Shown here one piece after another: positions 1-7,582 of a stretch of DNA of 64,000 nucleotides. The translations under genes and the position numbers were made by a program. The notes under the pieces are model-generated. The model had not been told where the DNA came from and ran no database searches. It was given only the letters and a program-made list of their open reading frames with translations. The DNA comes from Halioxenophilus sp033283405 (GTDB lineage Bacteria > Pseudomonadota > Gammaproteobacteria > Pseudomonadales > Cellvibrionaceae). The DNA lies in NCBI RefSeq assembly GCF_033283405.1, contig NZ_JAWMQR010000007.1:186001-250000 (forward strand). Direction: 5' to 3'. Within the stretch, counting starts at the first letter, position 1. Every line of letters begins with the position of its first letter.

Positions 1-346
1 TTGGCGCAGGCGGAGGTGGTCTCGGCACCATCGACCAGCAGCTTGATGCGGTCGTCGTTCAGGCCGCGCACAATTGGCAGGCTGGCCACCCCACCGCCAC
101 CGGCAAAATCGACCTTTTGTAAGCCCGGCAGGTTGGCGGCATTGCCGCTGCCCTGTAGCTGTGATTGTGCGTGGGCAGTAACCTCCACCTGTTCAAGCAG
201 TGGCTCGGCTGTGGGGTTGGCTGTGGTTGCCGTTTGGGCGGTGGCCAGGCTGCTGGTGATTAACAGTGGCAGGGTACGCAGAGTGAAGCCGGTGGTTCTG
301 CTCTTGGCCCCTATCGGCATTGCAAGCTGAGTCGGTTTGGCCACCA
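1..346 (-). CDS. TonB-dependent receptor, N-terminal part, cut by the window edge
   Basis: Reading the minus strand from the ATG at 346 gives about 115 residues with no stop before base 1. A hydrophobic stretch at residues 20-37 looks like a signal peptide. It is followed by a TonB-box-like EQVEVTA and the start of a plug domain with SLPIVRGLNDDRIKLLVDG and then TTSACAN. The RGL-DDR-LLVDG pattern followed by an ACxN motif is what I recall for NosA/OprC-like receptors, several of which bind copper. The receptor would sit in the outer membrane and import a ligand using TonB energy. The barrel lies outside the window, so the ligand cannot be judged. Confidence 0.8.
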
Positions 347-910
347 TGTTTCCCCCTTGGTAGAGCGCGATAAAAACGGAGATCGAGATTAAATCGGAGG
401 GAGTATAAAGGCGGGGCTGGTGCCGCCGAGCGTGACATAATGTCGCACACCCGTGGTCGACGGCCTGTGGCCTGCATCTGGGGTGGCTGAAAAGCGGTAA
501 ATTCGGCGCTGGCGAGATGATCAAGCGCGAACAGTGGCTAGCCGCGGCTATTTAGCCTTTGCCACGAAATTGTTCGTAGCAGGCCCTTGCAGGCCGGCGG
601 CACAATACTAAAGTCCAATTGCCTCGCGTTGTCGTATCCAGTTCACTCGTGGCTGGCTCGCTGGGGCCTTCTACCCACCTGGCGAGTTGCTTGGCGCTAC
701 GACTTAACTATTCAGTCAAAACCTGCCCGGTTGTTACCGCCGCCCTCCAATAAAAAAATCATAGAGCAAAACTTATTCTTCGTATCTGCAGACCTATTGC
801 CGGGTGATGCTGTGCTTGGAATTTATTTTTTTATGCCTGCCCTCAGGCGTATTACTTAATTATTTAAAACGGGTGTTTTACTCAAAACTAACACGGTGTT
901 TGGAGTACCC
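347..910. other. Non-coding divergent upstream region
   Basis: This stretch separates the leftward TonB receptor from the rightward CoA-transferase and must hold both promoters. A 90-codon open frame at 587-859 has no recognisable protein features and no ribosome binding site. A short inverted repeat AAAAC-GGGT-GTTTT lies at 867-880, about 30 bases before the CoA-transferase start, and could be a regulator site. I see no tRNA, mobile element or clear sigma-70 promoter. Confidence 0.5.
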
Positions 911-2452
911 ATGACCAATAGCACAAGAATACTCTGCCCGCAGTTGCGGGCTAAATTGATGAGCGCCGATGCCGCCGCTGAGTTGATTCCCGCAGGTGCC
1001 ACACTGGGAATGAGCGGCTTTACCGGTGCCGGCTACCCGAAAGCGGTGCCACAGGCACTGGCCAAGCGGATACGCAGCGCCCAGGCCAAGGGCGAGGAGT
1101 TCAAGGTGAATTTATGGACCGGCGCCTCCACCGCACCGGAGCTGGATGGCACCTTGGCCGAGGTGGGTGGCATTGGCAGCCGCCTGCCATTTCAATCCGA
1201 TCCGCTCTGCCGCCAGCAAATTAACGAAGGCAAGATCGACTATCTGGATCTGCATCTGTCGGAGGTGTCGCAGTACGCCTGGTCCGGATTTTTGGGGCAA
1301 TTGGATATCGCGGTGATTGAGGTGACCGCTATTACCGAGGATGGCCGCCTGGTGCCGTCGTCATCGGTGGGTAATAACAAAACCTGGATGGAGCAGGCGC
1401 AGCAGATTATTTTGGAGGTCAACTCGCAGCAACCCATGCAGTTGCAGGGGATGCACGATATTTACTACGGCACGGCCCTGCCGCCCGAGCGCAAGCCGAT
1501 CAATATGACTCAGGCGGATGATCGCATTGGTGAGACACTCTACCGCTGTGATCTGGATAAGGTCATTGCCGTGGTGGAGACCTCAGCGCCGGACCGTAAC
1601 AGCCGTTTTGCGCCCATCGACAGTACCTCGGAAAAAATTGCCGAACACATTCTGGAATTTTTTGCGCACGAAGTGAAACGTGGCCGTCTGCCTAAGACGC
1701 TGTTGCCCATCCAAAGTGGTGTTGGCAATATTCCCAATGCGGTGCTGGCTGGCCTGAATGCCGGCCCCTACAAAAATCTGACCGCCTTTACCGAGGTGAT
1801 TCAGGACGGCATGTTGGACATGTTGAAGTCGGGTACTCTGCGCGTTGCCTCGGCCACATCGTTCTCCTTAAGCCCTTCGGGTATTCAGGAGTTTAACGAC
1901 AATATCGATTTTTATCGGGATAAAATTATTCTGCGGCAGCAGGATATCAGTAACCATCCGGAACTGGCCCGGCGCCTCGGTGTGATTGCCATGAATGGCC
2001 TGCTTGAGGCGGACATCTACGGCAATGTCAACTCCACCCATGTGATGGGTACGCGCATGATGAACGGCATTGGTGGTGCCGGCGATTTCGCCCGCAACGG
2101 TTATCTCTCCATTTTTATGACGCCATCCACCGCCAAGGGCGGCACCATCTCCGCCATTGTGCCGATGGTGTCGCATGTTGATCAAACCGAACATGACGTT
2201 AAGGTAATTGTTACCGAACAGGGGTTGGCGGACTTGCGCGGCTTATCGCCCAAGCAGCGGGTGAAGTTGATCATTGAAAACTGTGCGCACCCCGATTACC
2301 GCGAACAGTTGTGGGACTACTTTGATCGGGCCTGCGCCAGTGGCTCGGGCCTGCACACGCCACACATCCTCTCGGAGGCGCTCAGCTGGCATGCGCACTA
2401 CGAGCAGCACGGCACTATGCATCGTCTGCGGGGTTTAAAATCCACGGCCTAA
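911..2452 (+). CDS. Acetyl-CoA hydrolase/CoA-transferase (succinyl-CoA:acetate type)
   Basis: The 513-residue product belongs to the Ach1/Cat1/AarC family, which moves CoA between succinyl-CoA, acetate or propionate and related acids in the cytoplasm. The substrate-loop glycines (GMSGFTGAG) are near the N-terminus. The nucleophilic glutamate lies in FTEVIQDG at residue 295, matching Glu294 of AarC. A conserved GGAGDFARNG loop follows near residue 395. I chose ATG 911 because GGAG sits five bases upstream; an in-frame GTG at 896 lacks such a site. It stands alone with a hairpin behind it. It may recycle CoA from short acids released by the catabolic operons of this window, which is inference. 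Confidence 0.9.
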   Translation: MTNSTRILCPQLRAKLMSADAAAELIPAGATLGMSGFTGAGYPKAVPQALAKRIRSAQAKGEEFKVNLWTGASTAPELDGTLAEVGGIGSRLPFQSDPLCRQQINEGKIDYLDLHLSEVSQYAWSGFLGQLDIAVIEVTAITEDGRLVPSSSVGNNKTWMEQAQQIILEVNSQQPMQLQGMHDIYYGTALPPERKPINMTQADDRIGETLYRCDLDKVIAVVETSAPDRNSRFAPIDSTSEKIAEHILEFFAHEVKRGRLPKTLLPIQSGVGNIPNAVLAGLNAGPYKNLTAFTEVIQDGMLDMLKSGTLRVASATSFSLSPSGIQEFNDNIDFYRDKIILRQQDISNHPELARRLGVIAMNGLLEADIYGNVNSTHVMGTRMMNGIGGAGDFARNGYLSIFMTPSTAKGGTISAIVPMVSHVDQTEHDVKVIVTEQGLADLRGLSPKQRVKLIIENCAHPDYREQLWDYFDRACASGSGLHTPHILSEALSWHAHYEQHGTMHRLRGLKSTA

Positions 2453-2461
2453 TGGGCGAGC

Positions 2462-2481
2462 CTGGGTGTTAACGCACCCAG
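2462..2481 (+). terminator. Hairpin after the CoA-transferase
   Basis: CTGGGTG-TTAACG-CACCCAG forms a perfect 7-bp stem ten bases after the stop codon, followed by a weak T-rich stretch (TCATTTTG). It is probably a factor-independent terminator of modest strength. Confidence 0.55.
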
Positions 2482-2537
2482 TCATTTTGACAATCAAAAA
2501 AAGCCGCAAAGATTTGCATTGCCCAACGGCTGTTTAG

Positions 2538-2880
2538 CTAGCGGAGGTTGTGGCTAAAAATGAGAAAAACACGACGTTCGTCGCTAAAGTTGGGGTCGCT
2601 CGAGTTAAAATCGGCAAAGCGCAATAACAGCACACTTTTCCTACCCACTTTAAAACCCAAATCGATATCCAACTCTTCGCCCAGACTGGTAACTGGCGGC
2701 GTTTTCCCAGATTTGGACAAAGGCCTCTTGCAGCACATCATTACTGGCGTCGCTCGAGCCAAGAATGCGATAGGCGACTCCGTTAAGGTAGGCTGCGGTC
2801 TTTTGATATAAGCGTTCCAACGCTTTTTGATCACGCAGGGTGCAGCGAGCCAGCAGATCCATCAGTTCATCGTTATCCAA
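2538..2880 (-). pseudogene. Decayed ECF sigma factor fused to another gene's tail
   Basis: From 2880 the minus strand encodes MDNDELMDLLARC and then LERLYQKTAAYLNGVAYRIL and DVLQEAFVQIWENAASY, a clear region 2 of an ECF RNA polymerase sigma factor. After about 65 residues the match stops and the frame ends at 2650. An intact factor would need about 110 more residues, including region 4. In the neighbouring frame the DNA continues to a stop at 2538 with text ending DERRVFLIFSHNLR. This is not sigma-like; its alternating hydrophobic pattern could be the last strand of a different, possibly outer-membrane, protein. The simplest reading is a deletion joining two gene remnants. No anti-sigma partner remains. 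Confidence 0.6.
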
Positions 2881-3148
2881 GAGTGCTTCCTTATACTGCC
2901 TGTACGTTGTGCTTTAATAAAAAGTTGCAACGAAATTTGGTTGGCTATTCTACAAGCCGGTTGGATGATGCTAAAGGACTTTTGCCACCCTTATTGGTTC
3001 CCGGTTGTTATTGCTTGCTGGTTGGCTGTATCACTGGTGCAGCTGCAGAGGAGCGCGTTGATTATTTCGCAATTGCGTTTATGCTACTAAGCTTTCCAGC
3101 CTGGCGGGCAGCCGCAGGTGATGTTAAGCAAGGGATAGTCCAACAATA

Positions 3149-3787
3149 ATGAACAGTTCTCCAGCCAAGCGTTCACGGGGGCGGCCAAAACCGGAACAGA
3201 CCGCCAATATCGAGAAAGAGCTGTTGGATATCGCGCAGGCGGAATTTCTGGAATATGGTTATGGCGGGGCGTCACTGTCGCGTATGGTGCGTGTTGCCGG
3301 TATCTCCAAAACCACGCTCTATTCACGCTATGCCTCCAAAGAGGAGCTGCTCTATGCGATCATCGATCGCCAGATTGAGATGCTCTCGCCAGCCCAGTTA
3401 ATCATGAATAAGTTTGGTCCTTTGGGCTTGGAGGAGGGGCTGCGCAGTTACGCCAACTATATGTTGTCGGTGAGTCTGCAGCGGGAGATGTTAGGCATCA
3501 ATCGCTTAGTGTTGAGTGAATCCTATCGTTTTCCGGAACTGGGTGAGATTGCCGCAAAACGCACCCGGGCGGGCATTAAGCGAGTTGCCGATTTTATTCG
3601 CAGCTGTGCCGAGAGCGAGCAACGGTTGGTGGCCGACCCGCAGGCAATAGCACAGGTATTTATCTTCGCTCACCGTGGTTGGTACATTGATCAACTCACT
3701 TCTCATCGCAAGGTGACCACCAGGCAACGACAAGCCTGGGTGGATAACTCAGTGCGAATCATTATGGCGGTATTGGCTTCCTCCTAA
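3149..3787 (+). CDS. TetR/AcrR family transcriptional regulator
   Basis: The 212-residue protein opens with a basic tail containing KRSRGRPKPEQ. A TetR helix-turn-helix follows at residues 20-65 (ISKTTLYSRYASKEELLYAII). The remainder is the helical ligand-binding and dimerisation domain, with no recognisable ligand signature. Such proteins repress promoters until they bind a small molecule. It lies directly upstream of the dioxygenase and flavoprotein genes on the same strand. Palindromes at the promoter at 3972-3983 and at 5004-5019 are plausible targets, which is inference. An AAGGGA about 13 bases before the ATG is a weak ribosome binding site. Confidence 0.85.
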   Translation: MNSSPAKRSRGRPKPEQTANIEKELLDIAQAEFLEYGYGGASLSRMVRVAGISKTTLYSRYASKEELLYAIIDRQIEMLSPAQLIMNKFGPLGLEEGLRSYANYMLSVSLQREMLGINRLVLSESYRFPELGEIAAKRTRAGIKRVADFIRSCAESEQRLVADPQAIAQVFIFAHRGWYIDQLTSHRKVTTRQRQAWVDNSVRIIMAVLASS

Positions 3788-3957
3788 TTGCTGCGCCTCA
3801 TGATGGTCGCAGCTACACCCTGCTCGAATCAGCTGTCCACTCTAGCCCTTCCTGCATATCACCGCACGGTGGCCTTAACGGCCAGCGTCTGGAGGTAGAT
3901 GATTAGCAGATACTTTGCACCTCAAACTCTGAGCATGATCGCCCAATGCACACCCGC

Positions 3958-3987
3958 TTGACACTTAAAAGTACTGGTCAGTATTAT
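3958..3987 (+). promoter_or_regulatory. Sigma-70-like promoter with overlapping palindromic operator
   Basis: TTGACA at 3958-3963 and TATTAT at 3982-3987 are separated by 18 bases, a good housekeeping promoter pair. The spacer ends in the palindrome TACTG-GT-CAGTA (3972-3983), which overlaps the -10 box. A repressor bound there would block polymerase. The TetR gene just upstream is the obvious candidate. Confidence 0.5.
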
Positions 3988-4080
3988 AAAGGCCATTTTT
4001 ATACTCCATTAACTATATTCATAATAACGGCCGGCAAAATTAAACCAGTTTTGTCTAAGGGCCGTGTGGAGACTGCTGAA

Positions 4081-4893
4081 GTGTCTTTTACTGCGGTAAA
4101 TCTTAAAGATCAGATCGGCGCTAAGGTGAGCGTTAGTGTTGATGACCTGCTTGCTCCTGCTACTGGACGAGAACTGCGTAATCTGTTGATTGAGCGTGGT
4201 GTTCTATTGTTTGAACAGATCTATTTATCCGATGAACAACAGGTGCAGCTGGCGGGCAATATGGGCTCGGTGCGGGCGGAAGGCAAACAGGGTATTTATA
4301 AAATATCGCTCGATAAAAACGTTAACGCGCGCGGTGACTACCTGAAGGGCTCCTTTCTCTGGCACATGGATGGCACCCACGACTCCACTCCGGTGTTTGC
4401 CTCACTGCTGACCGGTGTCACCTTATCGCCGGTTGGTGGCCAGACAGAATTTGCCAACTCCTATTGTGCCTACGCCAGTTTACCGGCCGAGATGCAGGCG
4501 CGTATCGCCCATTTAAAAGTGGTGCACAGCGTCGAGTGCTCCATGCGGCGGGCGGGTATTGAGCCGACACCGGAAAATTTGGCCTACTGGCGCAGTATTC
4601 CAGAGCGCAGCCACAGCCTGGTGTGGACCCACAAATCCGGGCGCAAGTCACTGGTGATCGGTTGTCATGCCTCGCACATTGAAGGCATGGATCGGGCCGA
4701 AGGCGAGGCGTTATTACAGGAGCTGTTAGCCTGGACCACCCAGCCCCAATTTGTTTACCGTCACCAGTGGCACACCGGGGATCTGCTGATTTGGGATAAC
4801 ACCGGTGTTCTGCATCGGGCCGAGCCCTATCCGCTCGATTGTGGGCGGGAGATGCACCGCACCACCCTGTTGGGGGAAGAGGCTTTCTCCTGA
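4081..4893 (+). CDS. TauD/TfdA-family Fe(II)/2-oxoglutarate dioxygenase
   Basis: The product oxidises an organic substrate using O2, 2-oxoglutarate and non-haem iron. The facial triad is visible: His95 and Asp97 in LWHMDGTH, and His245 in GVLHRAEPY. The 2-oxoglutarate-binding arginine follows in REMHRTTLLGEE near residue 260. I start at GTG 4081 because GGAG lies nine bases upstream and the family signature begins there. A longer frame from an ATG at 3946 would add 45 unconvincing residues and would begin ahead of the promoter at 3958-3987. With the FAD oxidoreductase and receptor downstream it probably acts in uptake and oxidation of one compound; the substrate is unknown. Confidence 0.85.
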   Translation: MSFTAVNLKDQIGAKVSVSVDDLLAPATGRELRNLLIERGVLLFEQIYLSDEQQVQLAGNMGSVRAEGKQGIYKISLDKNVNARGDYLKGSFLWHMDGTHDSTPVFASLLTGVTLSPVGGQTEFANSYCAYASLPAEMQARIAHLKVVHSVECSMRRAGIEPTPENLAYWRSIPERSHSLVWTHKSGRKSLVIGCHASHIEGMDRAEGEALLQELLAWTTQPQFVYRHQWHTGDLLIWDNTGVLHRAEPYPLDCGREMHRTTLLGEEAFS

Positions 4894-5003
4894 TAATTTC
4901 GCTGATGTCTAACTCCTTGGACTAAACTGCGGCTAGACGAATGTCTTGTAAATTGACGCTTGACCAATAAAAAAATCGTGTCAGTATCATGTTCTCCTTG
5001 ACT

Positions 5004-5019
5004 TGACCGATGTCGGTTA
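5004..5019. promoter_or_regulatory. Palindromic operator candidate before the FAD oxidoreductase
   Basis: TGACCGATGTCGGTTA is a 16-base near-perfect palindrome (core ACCGA-TG-TCGGT) centred about 55 bases before the flavoprotein start. A weak promoter, TTGACC (4960-4965) and TATCAT (4985-4990), lies just upstream, so a bound repressor would cover the transcription start. The sequence differs from the palindrome before the dioxygenase. Confidence 0.4.
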
Positions 5020-5068
5020 ACCAGCCAGTAGTGCAGTCCGATAACAATCATAAAAAAAGGGCGATGCT

Positions 5069-6775
5069 ATGATTCGTTCACTCCCGCAAAAATGGCACTT
5101 AGAGGCCGATGTTGTTGCCATTGGCTCCGGTGCTGGTGGTTTGTCTGCGGCTATTACCGCCCACAATCATGGTGCCACTGCTCTGGTGTTAGAGAGCTCC
5201 GAACTGGTCGGCGGTGTGACTGCGTTCTCCATGGGTGAGGTGTGGATTCCCGGCAACCATCTGGCGACAGAGCTTGGCATCGACGACTCCATCGACGCGG
5301 GCATGGAGTATATTAACAACCTTGCCATGGGTTTTAGTGAACAGCGCGCGGTGCTCAATCAGGCGCTGCACGCCCCGGTCGCCTTAAAATATTTTGAGCA
5401 GTGCATCGATTTAAAGATGTGTGTGGTTCGCCACCTACCCGATTACTACTACCCGCACGTTAACGGCAGCACGGCCGAAGGCCGCTGTCTGGAGGCCTTG
5501 CCTTTCGCTGCTGCCAGCCTGGGTGAGTGGCAACACAAAACCCGCGTCTCTCCCCATGTGCCCTACAGCCTCACCCACGAAGATATCTTCAGCAACGGCG
5601 GTCTCGCCAACATGATGCATTGGGACTACACCGTTATGGGTGAGCGCATGGCCAACGACGAGCGTTGTGCCGGCCCGGGTCTGGCTGCTTATTTTGTTAA
5701 GGGCGCTCTGCAACGCGATATTCCTTTGCTAACCGGCACGCGCGCCGAAGAGTTGATCAGCGATGGCGAGCGCATTGTTGGCGTGCGGGCAGTGCGCGGC
5801 GATGAGGAGCTGTTTATCAAAGCCAGGCGCGGTGTGGTAATTGCGGTAAGCAGCTTTGAACGAAAGCCGACTCTTAGCCGCCGGGTAGGGTTAATGATTG
5901 AACCCAAATCCATGGTGATGGATACCGTTCAGGGTTGTCACCTGCGTATGGCCGGAGAGGCTGGAGCGCAGGTGGCGCGAGTGCCCGATGTTTCAATGCT
6001 GGGATTCCATGTTCCAGGAGAGGAACAGGAAGACGGTGTACCTTTGTGGCGCGGGGCGCTACCCTTTATGGGCCTGCCACATACCATTGTTGTTAATAAG
6101 AAAGGCGAGCGATTTTCTAACGAGGCGTTTTACCGGTCCGTCTATTTTGGTTTGGACGAAATCGACGGTATGACCCAAAGCTACAAGAATTTTCCCTGCT
6201 GGGTGATTATCGATAGCCAATGCCGAGAGAAGTACCCGTTCGGTTCGGTTATGCCCGGTCAGGAGATGCCGGCGGAGCTGGCGGTTGCGGCCGACAGCCT
6301 GGCGGAGCTCGCGGAAAAAATCGGCATTAATAGCGAAGGCTTGCAGGCTACCGTAAACCGTTTTAATCAATTTTGTGAAACCGGTGATGACCTCGACTAC
6401 CAGCGCGGTACTTATCCCTGGGGCGCGATTATGTGTGGCGACCCGAAACAGACGCCCAATCCCAATTTGGGCAGTTTGAGCAGAGGACCTTTCTACGCAA
6501 TCGCACTGCAACGCATGGCCGGTGGCGGTATCACCTCCAGTGGTATTTTAATTGATGAGCACTGCCGGGCCGTGGGCTGGAACGAACAACCGATTGATGG
6601 CCTCTATGTGGTGGGCAACTCCGCTGCCCGCCTGGACAACGGCGCGCTGATGCAAAGTGGTATTACCAATGCCCGCGGTATCACCCACGGCTATCTGGCG
6701 GGCTGCCACATTGCCGGGAAAGGCAGTGATCTTTTGCAGAAGGCTCTGGCCGAGCGGGGAGAGCAGCAGGCATGA
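5069..6775 (+). CDS. FAD-dependent oxidoreductase (ketosteroid dehydrogenase/fumarate reductase superfamily)
   Basis: The 568-residue flavoprotein starts with a Rossmann dinucleotide fold, DVVAIGSGAGGLSAAITA at residues 14-31, followed by LESSELVGG. Near the C-terminus GLYVVGNSAARLDNG and the glycine-rich SGITNARGITHGYLAG close the FAD site. Length and layout match FAD_binding_2 proteins such as 3-ketosteroid delta-1-dehydrogenase and urocanate/fumarate reductases. The YPG motif that carries a catalytic tyrosine in characterised KstD enzymes is not visible, so steroid dehydrogenation cannot be claimed. No signal peptide is seen. Its last four bases overlap the start of the SRPBCC gene, indicating coupled translation. 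Confidence 0.8.
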   Translation: MIRSLPQKWHLEADVVAIGSGAGGLSAAITAHNHGATALVLESSELVGGVTAFSMGEVWIPGNHLATELGIDDSIDAGMEYINNLAMGFSEQRAVLNQALHAPVALKYFEQCIDLKMCVVRHLPDYYYPHVNGSTAEGRCLEALPFAAASLGEWQHKTRVSPHVPYSLTHEDIFSNGGLANMMHWDYTVMGERMANDERCAGPGLAAYFVKGALQRDIPLLTGTRAEELISDGERIVGVRAVRGDEELFIKARRGVVIAVSSFERKPTLSRRVGLMIEPKSMVMDTVQGCHLRMAGEAGAQVARVPDVSMLGFHVPGEEQEDGVPLWRGALPFMGLPHTIVVNKKGERFSNEAFYRSVYFGLDEIDGMTQSYKNFPCWVIIDSQCREKYPFGSVMPGQEMPAELAVAADSLAELAEKIGINSEGLQATVNRFNQFCETGDDLDYQRGTYPWGAIMCGDPKQTPNPNLGSLSRGPFYAIALQRMAGGGITSSGILIDEHCRAVGWNEQPIDGLYVVGNSAARLDNGALMQSGITNARGITHGYLAGCHIAGKGSDLLQKALAERGEQQA

Positions 6776-7317
6776 TTGCAGCGGAACACAGCCTGGTTAT
6801 CGATACCGCCATCGATAATGTTTGGCACTATGTAAAAGATATTCGCCAGTGGGCCAGCCTCTTTCCGGGGTGTCGTGAGTGCGAGGTGATCGACGACAAT
6901 AACTCCAAATGGATTATTAAGGTCGGTGCCGGTGGTCTGGTGAAAACCGTGAATGTACTGGTGACCGTGGAGCAGTGGCGTGGGCCGGAAGCCGTGCTCT
7001 TCTCCTATCAGCTGGAGTCTGAGCCGGTGGTGGGAGGCGGTGTTTATCGTGCGGTTGCTATTGATAAAAATAGCACGGAGATCACACTGCAAATTAAGGT
7101 GGAAGGCAGTGGCCAGATGGCACCCATGTGGGAGGCAATGAGCAAACCGCTGTTACCACAAATGGCAAAATCTTTCGCCGGGAAACTGAAAAATAGTATT
7201 GAAGAGATCTATGGGCAAAAAACCGCAATGTCGCCCGGCCCTGGCTGGCTGGCGGCTTTACGCCAGCGCTTAAAAAGCTTTTGGTTGCGTCTTGTTGGCC
7301 AAAAAATAAAACAATAA
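6772..7317 (+). CDS. SRPBCC/polyketide-cyclase-like lipid-binding protein
   Basis: The 181-residue protein shows the START-like helix-grip pattern: EHSLVIDTAIDNVWHYVKDI at the N-terminus, then WASLFPGCRECEVID and alternating beta strands, and a long amphipathic C-terminal helix near residue 120. Residues after 140 are a basic extension (LRQRLKSFWLRLVGQKIKQ) that could contact a membrane. The family binds hydrophobic ligands and includes CoxG-like and cyclase proteins. The ATG overlaps the flavoprotein stop (ATGA), so the two are made together. It could hold or hand over the hydrophobic substrate of that enzyme, which is inference. Confidence 0.7.
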   Translation: MIAAEHSLVIDTAIDNVWHYVKDIRQWASLFPGCRECEVIDDNNSKWIIKVGAGGLVKTVNVLVTVEQWRGPEAVLFSYQLESEPVVGGGVYRAVAIDKNSTEITLQIKVEGSGQMAPMWEAMSKPLLPQMAKSFAGKLKNSIEEIYGQKTAMSPGPGWLAALRQRLKSFWLRLVGQKIKQ

Positions 7318-7349
7318 AAATAAGGTTAGTCCGGTAGTCAAATGCCAGG

Positions 7350-7370
7350 AGAGGCTGCCAGCCTCTTTCT
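7350..7370 (+). terminator. Hairpin after the flavoprotein/SRPBCC pair
   Basis: AGAGGCT-GCC-AGCCTCT makes a 7-bp stem followed by TTCTGCTCC. It is the right size and place to end the transcript before the next receptor gene, but the T-run is short. Confidence 0.45.
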
Positions 7371-7527
7371 GCTCCAAGTTGTTTTCAGTGTTAAGTAACT
7401 ATTGGCTATTTGCCGCCAGTTGTTGCCTACGCTGTCGGCAAAAAAGTAAAAACAATAACACCACATGGATGGGAAATTTCTTGTTGTGCTTTCATGCAAA
7501 GCTATTGTGCTGTGGTGGCTAGGTTCT

Positions 7528-7545
7528 GCCGCATGCGCCGCATGC
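7528..7545 (+). repeat. Tandem 9-bp repeat before the receptor gene
   Basis: GCCGCATGC occurs twice without a gap, about 38 bases before the receptor start. GCATGC is itself palindromic, so a dimeric regulator could bind here. No regulator is assigned. Confidence 0.3.
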
Positions 7546-7582
7546 TTTACTCATATAAAAAACGATAATAAAGGTGATACAC

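Noticed and set aside
587..859. A 90-residue open frame before the CoA-transferase
   Set aside because: It has no ribosome binding site, no recognisable composition and overlaps the expected promoter region.
3946..4080. Extended N-terminus of the TauD-like dioxygenase
   Set aside because: The promoter-like TTGACA/TATTAT pair and a palindrome lie inside it, and its residues do not resemble the family. GTG 4081 with GGAG is a better start.
5069..6775. Firm assignment as 3-ketosteroid delta-1-dehydrogenase
   Set aside because: FAD motifs fit, but the C-terminal YPG tyrosine motif is not visible, so only the superfamily is claimed.
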